NCBI RefSeq assembly: GCF_010669145.1
Contig: NZ_CP048633.1
Coordinates: forward strand, 60,647-124,646
Origin: Rhizobium oryzihabitans
GTDB taxonomy: Bacteria > Pseudomonadota > Alphaproteobacteria > Rhizobiales > Rhizobiaceae
DNA length: 64,000 nucleotides
Reading direction: 5' to 3'
Shown: positions 57,549 through 64,000 of the stretch, piece by piece
Layout: each line of letters begins with the position of its first letter
Position numbering within the stretch: position 1 is the stretch's first letter
Program-made: the position numbers and the translations under genes
Notes under the pieces: generated by a model
Databases searched by the model: none
Seen by the model: the letters and a program-made list of their open reading frames with translations, nothing else
Told to the model about the DNA's origin: nothing

Positions 57549-58265
57549 TCAGTCGGCCTCATCGGCGTCCTGTCCACCGGAGGCGATGTCAGCAAGATCT
57601 TTGTTGGAGGTATCGAACGTGCCTCGGCTGCTCAGAAGCCCAGCATCCTCAAGTGCCTCGATGTTGGGAAGGTCACGCAGTGTCTCAAAGCCAAAAACCG
57701 ACAGAAATCGGGGTGTTGTCACATAGGTGTAAGGCGCACCGGGTGTCGGACTTCTCGGCCCTGATACGATGAAGCCCGCATCTCGCAGGCCGGCGATCGT
57801 GTCACGACTGACCTCCTTGCCGAAAATCTCCGACAGTTCGGCCCTGGTGATCGGCTGAAAATATCCCACCGCCGTCAACACCATAGACTCGGTCTCTGAC
57901 AGCCGTGGTGCAATTGATTTCGCCGGAGCGGTCGAAATGCGAATTGTCTCAGCAAACCGCGCTCGGGTGCGATGCTGCCATCCGCCTGCGACCAACACCA
58001 GTTCGTATGGTCGATCTCGTAATTCGTCGATGAGGTCATCAACCAACAGATCAATACTGCACTCTTTGCCGACCACCCGCGCCAGCATCTCGCGGCTGAC
58101 CGGTTCGGACGAGGCGAATATCACCGCCTCTACCCGCAACATCCACTCACGCCAGCGCAGTTCTGGAGGCAGTCCCTCGAGCTCACGATCATAAAGGACC
58201 TCCTGCTGGCGGTCTTTCGCTTGGCGTTGACTTGTTTTTGCTGCGCTCGCTCCCCTCATCGTCAT
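57549..58265 (-). CDS. scpB: ScpB-family protein, orphan
   Basis: 238 residues, tandem winged helices of ScpB, the kleisin-partner of SMC condensin: EAVIFASSEPVSREMLARVV, DDLIDELRDRPYELVLVAGG, WQHRTRARFAETIR, ETESMVLTAVGYFQPITRAE, GAPYTYVTTPRFLSVFG. No ScpA or SMC gene is nearby, so it must act with the chromosomal partners or differently. Start overlaps the DUF1403 stop by ATGA. Divergent recombinase gene beyond DUF1403. Confidence 0.88.
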   Translation of the reverse strand: MTMRGASAAKTSQRQAKDRQQEVLYDRELEGLPPELRWREWMLRVEAVIFASSEPVSREMLARVVGKECSIDLLVDDLIDELRDRPYELVLVAGGWQHRTRARFAETIRISTAPAKSIAPRLSETESMVLTAVGYFQPITRAELSEIFGKEVSRDTIAGLRDAGFIVSGPRSPTPGAPYTYVTTPRFLSVFGFETLRDLPNIEALEDAGLLSSRGTFDTSNKDLADIASGGQDADEAD

Positions 58266-59215
58266 AACCCATAAATTCGAAAGGAAGAGCGGCCGGACAG
58301 TTCCCGCACCGCTTCGAAACTCTCCAGCCGCTCAAACAGTCGAGTGGCTGCCCAGCGTGACAGATTGCACCCCGGCGCCGAGGCCGGAACCGCGTCTTCA
58401 TTGAGGAGCTTTTGGATAACCGTATCGCCCCCCTTGGTCCTCACCTTTGGCACTGCTGCCATTAACCGAGCGGCACGGCGATCAATGTCGGCGGCAGATT
58501 GAAGCGCCGCCTCGACACTGCTGACCAGCGCCAGACAAATTGCTTTCGGATAAGCTGGCTCACCTGGCCGCACTCGACCTCTTCCGCCGATCGTGCGGAA
58601 TGCAGACCCGAACCGTACAGGTAGCAGAAGCGGCACGGGTCGCGCCCATCTCAGCTTCTGGGCCAGTACGATGTCTGCCAAAGCCAGAGCCAGGACCTCC
58701 GCGTCCGGACGAAGCGCCATGATCGCGGATACCAGATCAGCAATCGCAATGGGGGCCGCGCGCCCGGACTGGATTGCCACATCGGCGAGATCCGCGATCG
58801 AGGAGAGCTCCGTGTCCCATCGGATAGACAGAAGCTCGACCAATTCCCTTACAAACGCAGTACCGGGCATCGCTGTTCGACGTGCCAGCATTCGTGTGGC
58901 TAAAAACAGCTTTCCGGCCGGTCCCGGGTCTCCATTCGCGGGAGTCAGCAAAACGGCGTCGCGCAGCGCATTCTCTTCTTCATTCCTATCGAGCATGCGG
59001 GCCGCGACAGCGGCTGATTTCAGGGCTAGGCGGTCGCGCCAGCAGCCGAGCCAAGGAGGATCGGCGCGGATCACATCATCGAGGGATTTCAAGCCGATAC
59101 CGGCGGCGAAGGCGGCATCAATTTCGTCGATGTCACGGCCATATGCCAACGTCCAGCCCGGCATGTTCGCCGACCATGTCACTGATGGAATTTGCACTTT
59201 GGTGATCGAGTTCAT
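58262..59215 (-). CDS. DUF1403 family protein
   Basis: 317 residues, mostly helical, no membrane segment. PGWTLAYGRDIDEIDAAFAA and PPWLGCWRDRLALKSAAVAA at the N-terminus, then GKLFLATRMLARR, VPLLLPVRFGSAFRTIGGRG and CNLSRWAATRLFERLESFEA at the C-terminus. Function unknown. First gene of a two-gene operon with scpB, 77 bp from a perfect inverted repeat and divergent from a tyrosine recombinase; the arrangement recurs on rhizobial replicons as far as I recall. Confidence 0.82.
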   Translation of the reverse strand: MNSITKVQIPSVTWSANMPGWTLAYGRDIDEIDAAFAAGIGLKSLDDVIRADPPWLGCWRDRLALKSAAVAARMLDRNEEENALRDAVLLTPANGDPGPAGKLFLATRMLARRTAMPGTAFVRELVELLSIRWDTELSSIADLADVAIQSGRAAPIAIADLVSAIMALRPDAEVLALALADIVLAQKLRWARPVPLLLPVRFGSAFRTIGGRGRVRPGEPAYPKAICLALVSSVEAALQSAADIDRRAARLMAAVPKVRTKGGDTVIQKLLNEDAVPASAPGCNLSRWAATRLFERLESFEAVRELSGRSSFRIYGL

Positions 59216-59291
59216 GCTTCGCAGTATAGATCAGATGCGCAGTTTAGGCTATATATATCGATCCAAACCGCACGACATGTCAGGAATATAA

Positions 59292-59322
59292 AATGTCCGA
59301 TAATCTTGCATTATCGGACATT
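59292..59322. repeat. Perfect 13-bp inverted repeat with 5-bp spacer
   Basis: AATGTCCGATAAT, CTTGC, ATTATCGGACATT. Lies between the divergent DUF1403 and recombinase genes, 18 bp before the recombinase ATG. The arm and spacer sizes fit a tyrosine recombinase core site or a dimeric regulator operator. The surrounding 120 bp are AT-rich. Confidence 0.8.
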
Positions 59323-59339
59323 ATGTTCATTATAGAGAA

Positions 59340-60469
59340 ATGGCCCAAATCATCGAGCAAAACACCAAAAATCACGTCGAGGAGACCTCAGCGCCGTCTC
59401 TCAGCACGGCGACCGGGCATGATGTTTCCGTGCCGGAGGTGTCGGGCGACAGCGCCCTCCCCTCCCCTGCTGATCAGGATCAGACGCCAGCGCATCTTGC
59501 CAGCCTCGCCGATCGCGCCCGGGGTTATGTCGAGGCGGCCAGTTCCGCCAACACGCGCAAGGCTTACGCGGCCGACTGGAAGCATTTTTCGGCGTGGTGC
59601 CGGCGCTCCAACCTGGCCCCTCTGCCACCGCATCCACAAACCGTCGGACTTTACATCACAGCCTGCGCTTCCGGCACGGCTGAACGGGGTGCAAAAGCGA
59701 ACTCAGTCTCGACCATCGAACGCCGCCTCTCCTCGCTCTCCTGGAACTATGCCCAGCGCGGCCTCTCACTCGATCGCAAGGACCGGCATATCGCCACCGT
59801 GATGGCCGCATACGCAACAGCCACGCCAAGCCACCGGTCCAGAAGGAAGCGGTGATGGCTGAAGACATCATCGCCATGGTCGAGACGCTTGATCGCGGGT
59901 CTCTACGTGGCCTGCGGGATCGGGCCATGTTGCTCATAGGCTTTGCGGGAGGTCTTCGGCGCTCCGAGATCGTCGGCCTCGACCTGAAGGCCGACCAAAC
60001 TGAGGACGGTCGCGGTTGGATCGAGATCCTCGACAAGGGCATGCTTATTACCCTGCGCGGTAAAACCGGATGGCGAGAGTCGAGGTCGGTCGCGGCTCGG
60101 CAGATGCGACCTGTCCGGTCGCCGCAGTCGAGACCTGGATCAAGTTCGCCAAGCTGGCTCACGGCCCCCTCTTCCGTCGCGTGACGGGACAAGGCAAAGC
60201 TGTCGGGTCGGTGCGGCTGAACGACAAGGAGGTCGCTCGCCTCGTGAAACGGACTGCCATGGCCGCAGGCGTTCGCGGTGACCTTAGCGAGATCGAGCGT
60301 GCGTTTAAGTTTTCCGGTCACTCCCTTCGTGCTGGCCTCGCTTCTTCTGCGAAGTCGACGAACGCTACGTCCAGAAACAGCTGGGCCATGTTTCCGCTGA
60401 GATGACCCGTAGATACCAACGTCGACGCGACCGCTTTCGAGTAAATCTGACCAAGGCGTCAGGCTTTAA
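59340..60469 (+). pseudogene. Tyrosine recombinase/integrase, three or four one-base losses
   Basis: About 375 residues if repaired. N-terminal disordered stretch, then the core-binding domain (RARGYVEAASSANTRKAYAA, DWKHFSAWCRRSNLAPLPPH) and the catalytic domain: LRDRAMLLIGFAGGLRRSEI (first Arg), FSGHSLRAGLASS (HxxR) and, one frame away, QLGHVSAEMTRRYQRR with the Tyr. Lost bases near 59806 (GCCGGC to GCCGC), 60079 (AGAGG to AGAG) and 60351, perhaps also before the stop near 60465. Divergent from DUF1403-scpB. Confidence 0.88.
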
Positions 60470-60562
60470 TGGCCCCCTCCCCTACATCGTCCGACCACGC
60501 GCTTGCAGAGACACCTCTCATGCATTATAGTCACTATAGTCATTTTGGTTATAGGTGAGACG

Positions 60563-60829
60563 ATGCAAGCATCAACACACGATGATATGAGCTGGACGGT
60601 CGCTGGCGCGAAGGCAAAGCTTTCGGAAGTCATGGAGCGAGCGCAGTTGGCACCCCAGACGATTACCCGCAATGGAAAGCCGAGCGTGGTGGTCGTTTCT
60701 GCAGAAGAGTGGCAGAAGAAGACTGCGCGCAGGGGATCACTCGCGGAGTTTCTGTTGGCATCACCTCTGCGTGGTGCCGATCTGGATATTGAGCGGCAAC
60801 ACGATGAGCCACGTGACTTGTCGCTATGA
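60563..60829 (+). CDS. Phd/YefM-family antitoxin
   Basis: 88 residues from ATG 60563 (GGTGAGACG upstream). Core SWTVAGAKAKLSEVMERAQL, TITRNGKPSVVVVSAEEWQK is the Phd fold that binds operator DNA, and the C-terminal tail (LRGADLDIERQHDEPRDLSL) would neutralise the toxin. TATAGTCACTATAGTCA repeats around 60525-60545 just upstream are a likely autoregulatory operator. Overlaps the PIN gene by ATGA. Confidence 0.9.
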   Translation: MQASTHDDMSWTVAGAKAKLSEVMERAQLAPQTITRNGKPSVVVVSAEEWQKKTARRGSLAEFLLASPLRGADLDIERQHDEPRDLSL

Positions 60830-61247
60830 GACTGCTCCTAGATACGAATGTTCTTTCAGAAGTTACGAAACCTCGCCCCAATGAAGACGTTTTGAAGTGG
60901 CTCCACGGTCTGGACGAGGACCGCACGTTTATCAGCATCGTGTCGATTGCCGAAATCCGCCGCGGCGTGGCGTTGATGGATAGCGGCGAAAGCGCGATGC
61001 CCTGGACGAATGGCTCGCGCATGATCTGCCTCAACGCTTCGAAAGCAGGATTTTGCCGGTGGAAGGGCCTGTCGCCTTGGCCTGGGGCGATCTCATGGCA
61101 CTTGCCAAGCGAAGTGGTCGGGGACTCGCATCAATGGACGGTCTGATTGCCGCTACGGCCGTCGCCTATCAGCTGACGCTTGCGACGCGCAACACCAAGG
61201 ATTTCGAAGGCTTTGGAATAGACATCATCGACCCATGGGTGGACTGA
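60826..61247 (+). pseudogene. PIN-domain toxin, VapC/FitB-like, one-base frameshift
   Basis: About 140 residues if repaired. RLLLDTNVLSEVTKPRPNED (first Asp), ISIVSIAEIRRGVALMDSG (Glu), then a base is missing near 60985. The rest, RKRDALDEWLAHDLP, is followed in frame by ALAWGDLMALAKRSGRGLAS, MDGLIAATAVAYQLTLATRN and IDPWVD, carrying the remaining acidic residues. RNA-cleaving toxin family. If the lesion is real, the antitoxin is left without its toxin. Confidence 0.87.
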
Positions 61248-61259
61248 TCGGGTTCTTGT

Positions 61260-61927
61260 TTGTCGATTGAAAGGATTGGTCCCGGTGCTCTCCCACAGCT
61301 TGCTCAAAAATCACGCCGGGATCCTGCTCGTCGGGACTACACGTCCCTGACCTGGCTGCATGAAGTCGTCCATGACGTGAATGAGCGCTCGCCGATTGTG
61401 AAAGACAAGGAAGGCTCGTTCCTTGGGTTGGCCTACGATGTGCGCAAAGCATATGAGCGGCAGCGCGAGGTTATTCAGCCGCCAAAACATATTGAAGAAA
61501 TCGGCGTCCGATATGGTGTCCAGATCCTTTGGCCCGTCCTTATGTTGCAGCAAAGGCTGCTGAGGCAATCTCTCGCGTTCCTCAATCATACTGCCAAGAC
61601 CCAAACCATAGCCTACGCATTGGAGGCCGTCATCGAAGATGCGTTGCGCGAGGATTTTGGTGCGCAGGCGGGGCATATCATCGATCTCTGGCAGCGCCTT
61701 GATCCGGCACAGCCTGAAGTGTTCGAAATGATCGACAGTCGAGGGCAATCTTTTCCTCATGGACGAAAGCGCAACGGAAGGCTGGCTTTGCGCAGCTCCT
61801 TTCGAGTTTCGATCCGATGTATGACCGCCTCTACGATATCCGATTGAAGAACGGCGAAAAGAACCTGATCTCTCCAGGAGAATTCGCTGCGTGGGAAAAT
61901 GCGGAATGGCCGGATCCTCGTTGGTAA
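61260..61927 (+). pseudogene. Unrecognised protein, frameshifted near the C-terminus
   Basis: About 220 residues. Starts near TTG 61260. Reads LTWLHEVVHDVNERSPIVKD, FLGLAYDVRKAYERQREVIQ, LWPVLMLQQRLLRQSLAFLN, AVIEDALREDFGAQAGHIID in one frame; two shifts near 61745 and 61790 lead to a natural-looking end DRLYDIRLKNGEKNLISPGE, AAWENAEWPDPRW at 61927. Mostly helical, no membrane segment. I do not recognise a family. It follows the toxin gene closely, but the link may be chance. Confidence 0.6.
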
Positions 61928-62062
61928 ATCACGGGCGCATCACTAGTGATATCAACCGGATAGACGCCCCTTCCCTGCTCTTTGTTGAAACCGCAAGCTC
62001 AAAACTGAAGGCAGAGTTTTTCGTTTAGCGCTTCAATTGAAATCGGGAGCTAAAAGCCACAG

Positions 62063-62940
62063 CTGCTGCTCAAATTCGTCGCGCAGCATTTGTGGGATCC
62101 GCAAAAGCGGGCCAGCGATCCCGATCATGGCATGCCGCCGATGTCGACGAGAATTTACGGAGCCAGGGATTTCTCAAATCGACCGGACCGCATGCGCCGT
62201 CGACGGTGCGCCGGCGGCTGGCGAACTGGTCGACCTGACAAAATGGCGCGGCCTCGACGGTGCCTTCGCCTCCCCTCCCTGAAATCAGCGATCCGGCTGG
62301 CCGTGCGTGCCGTGCGCGGAAACGAAGCCGCAAAAGTGCCAAGGCTGTCACAGGGGATGTCCTGGCAAAGCTCCTAGCGACCTGCGCCACCGAAAACCTG
62401 CGGGATCTGCGCGACCGCGCCATCCTGATGGTTGCGTTTGCTTCGGCGCCGCCGGCGCAGCGAGATCGCAGGGCTGCGGGTCGAGCAGCTGACCGAGGAG
62501 GCTCCGATCGAAGTTCCGGGTGGCCTCCCTCCCCTCTCTCGGGATCCATCTCGGCCGGACGAAAACGACGAGCGGCGAGCAGGACGATGTCGTCTATCTG
62601 ACGGGGCGGCCGGTCGAGGCGCTCCAAGCGTGGATGACCGACGCAAAGATCGAGAGCGGGAGCGTGTTTCGAAGGATCGGGCGCTGGGGCACTGTCTCGC
62701 GCCGCGAGCTCGATCCGCAGTCGATCAATCTGATCGTCAAGCAGCGAGCGGCGATGGCCGGGTTGGAGCCTGGGGAGTTTTCAGCGCACGGCTTACGATC
62801 AGGTTATCTCACCGAAGCTGCCAATCGCGGCGTTCCCCTCCCGAGGCCATGGAGCAGTCGCGTCATAGATCAGTTCAACAGGCTTCGAACTACTATAACA
62901 GCGCCGCCCGACGAAGTGGCGCGCCGCTCGCCTTCTTTGA
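62063..62940 (+). pseudogene. Second tyrosine recombinase/integrase, many one-base losses
   Basis: Site-specific integrase of another subgroup, lacking its N-terminal end. Pieces in changing frames: LLLKFVAQHLWDPQKRASDP, GFLKSTGPHAPSTVRRRLAN, AVTGDVLAKLLATCATENLR, DLRDRAILMVAFAS then RRRRSEIAGLRVEQL (Arg), IHLGRTKTTSGEQDDVVYLT, FSAHGLRSGYLTEAA (HxxR), then EAMEQSRHRSVQQASNYYNS with the Tyr. At least six indels. Ends near 62940. Confidence 0.82.
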
Positions 62941-63018
62941 AGACCACCGTCAATCCTCAGCAGTCATTGAGGAAAGAGCTTCGCGGACGCCGAAACTCTC
63001 CGGTGCGCGAGTGCCGGC

Positions 63019-63789
63019 TTAACCGGGCAACACGCGGTCAATGTAATGATGGCCGGCGGGGTCACGTCTAGTGCCGTGGGCCTGCCCGTACTTGGACCGT
63101 CCGGAATAAATTTCGCTACCGTCCACGATGATGCGGATATGATTGTCAGTGTTCACTCTGAGCAGCGGTGAATAGCCTTGCACCCGCTCCGGGAGCTGGA
63201 CAGATCCGTCGGCCAGGCGCTCCCCCTTTCCTCGAACGTGCTGAAGGGCTCGCCCTCGTTATACGCCGCTCTCTCGTCATAAAACATGATCGCTACAGAG
63301 GCCCTCGGTCCGGGCCTAGGGAAAAAGCACGCGGAGGGTCTTGAAGGCATGCAAGCCATGTCGGAAATGAATCTCGTCGTCGAGCAGCACGAAGCCTTGC
63401 CGCAGCCAGAATGGCTCAGCGGTATGCGGCGCGATCTCGATTTCCAGAATGCAGTATCCGTCTTCGGTAGCACGACGGAGCATATAATCCGAGAGCAGTA
63501 TCCAAGGCCCGCCCCGATGCTGGGGATGGATCTCCAGGATGTCCGTACCGAACAAAAAGCCGACGGCCTTACCGTCCTCGACGAGAACGTTGAGGGGCGT
63601 GCTTCCGTCATGCCAGTTTCTTTTCACGAGATCCCAGTTGCATCTGAAGCCACGCGTTGGCTTAGGTCCATCAAATGGCGCTTGGTCCCAAGCCACTACC
63701 GCGCTCTCGTAGACAGCCTCTTCGGCATCAAGCCAGACCTCGATCTCATCGACCAAAATCTACAGAAGCGGGAGGATCGCATACTTCAT
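63019..63789 (-). pseudogene. GNAT-like protein with an extra C-terminal domain, nonsense and frameshifts
   Basis: About 255 residues if repaired. ATG 63789 overlaps the upstream stop by ATGA, but codon 10 is TAG (probably once CAG, giving ILPLLQILVDEIEVWL). The GNAT-like part holds PFDGPKPTRGFRCNWDLVKR, VGFLFGTDILEIHPQHRGGP and ILEIEIAPHTAEPFWLRQGF. One base is lost near 63318; then SVAIMFYDERAAYNEGEPFS. Another is lost at CCCCC 63222-63226; then SPLLRVNTDNHIRIIVDGSE, YGQAHGTRRDPAGHHYIDRV to the stop at 63019. The C-terminal domain is not one I can name. Confidence 0.6.
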
Positions 63790-63919
63790 ACTAGAATGTC
63801 TTTCTCAGGTTCGATCCATCGGTCGATGTGTGTGTCGTGCAGCGAAGTGACCAGTATCAGCCACTCGGTTTGGCGCGGCCGCGGTCGGCGATTCCGGCAT
63901 AGCGCGAACCGAACAAATC
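63786..63919 (-). pseudogene. Small protein, frameshifted
   Basis: About 45 codons: FGSRYAGIADRGRAK in one frame and TEWLILVTSLHDTHIDRWIE, PEKDILV in the next, ending with TGA at 63786-63788. Overlaps both neighbours' stop/start codons, so it is the middle gene of a three-gene minus-strand operon. No family recognised. Confidence 0.4.
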
Positions 63920-64000
63920 AATAGTTCACGATGAGCCCGTCGAGCACCCCAGCTGCGTCTTTTCCAGTCACGGCGAGGAAGTTTTCCGCTGAAAGATCAC
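63918..64000 (-). CDS. Partial gene at the right edge, C-terminus only
   Basis: 26 codons (DLSAENFLAVTGKDAAGVLD, GLIVNY) ending at TGA 63918-63920. The rest lies beyond the window. Coupled to the small gene downstream by overlap. Not enough to name. Confidence 0.4.
   Translation of the reverse strand, partial: DLSAENFLAVTGKDAAGVLDGLIVNY

Overview
This window looks like an accessory replicon (plasmid or chromid) of a Rhizobiaceae bacterium (Rhizobium, Agrobacterium or Ensifer relatives). The evidence is GC-rich alphaproteobacterial coding style, stress gene sets placed behind GGAAC-N16-CGTT promoters of the EcfG type, TRAP and ABC transporters with rhizobial-style neighbours, and a very high load of insertion sequences (IS701, ISL3, IS256, IS110, IS5, IS3, IS6 and Tn3 families). 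Many genes are broken, most often by loss of one G or C, so every pseudogene call here carries the caveat that sequencing error is an alternative explanation.

Layout, left to right. 0-0.7 kb: end of an IS701 element. 1.0-7.8 kb: a signalling operon (CHASE3-GAF hybrid kinase with three receiver domains, CheR, CheB, REC-kinase-REC) with a convergent single-domain response regulator. 7.9-9.2 kb: broken Nramp transporter. 9.5-14.1 kb: stress block (DUF3597, YciE-like DUF892, catalase KatE, YidB-like, membrane-anchored small protein). 14.2-18.8 kb: IS graveyard (ISL3, IS256, IS110, IS5). 19.0-19.7 kb: LigD 3'-phosphoesterase domain cut off by a 55-bp IS3 end. 19.8-33.0 kb: catabolic island with TRAP transporter, PfkB kinase, FraB/FrlB-like deglycase, GntR and LacI regulators, ornithine-cyclodeaminase-like protein, polar amino acid ABC transporter, FAD oxidoreductase and FrlC-like epimerase. 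The gene set suggests import and breakdown of fructosyl-amino acids (Amadori products), and a shared palindrome in two promoter regions suggests one regulon.

33.5-39.1 kb: a decayed Tn3-family transposon whose right terminal repeat is interrupted by an IS110-family element, between remnants of an alcohol dehydrogenase, a flavin oxidoreductase and a CoA-transferase. 39.4-42.6 kb: MHS-type permease, flavin reductase and divergent GntR regulator, then a truncated secreted NTF2-like protein. 42.6-57.5 kb: a 13.2-kb segment between two nearly identical IS6 copies in the same orientation. It holds a Tn3 transposase tail, a truncated globin sensor, a broken thermonuclease, a second EcfG-type stress block (DUF2382, YsnF-like, membrane protein, L,D-transpeptidase), an IS3 element, and an AT-richer surface polysaccharide cluster (three glycosyltransferases, an epimerase, GSCFA and SGNH proteins). 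57.5-64 kb: orphan ScpB plus DUF1403, divergent from a broken tyrosine recombinase across a perfect 13-bp inverted repeat, then a Phd/VapC-type pair, a second broken integrase and a broken GNAT-containing operon.

Functionally the window combines stress protection (catalase, ferritin-like and envelope proteins), sensing, scavenging of sugar-amino acid conjugates and surface glycan modification, assembled by repeated transposition. No tRNA, rRNA, CRISPR array or replication origin was seen.
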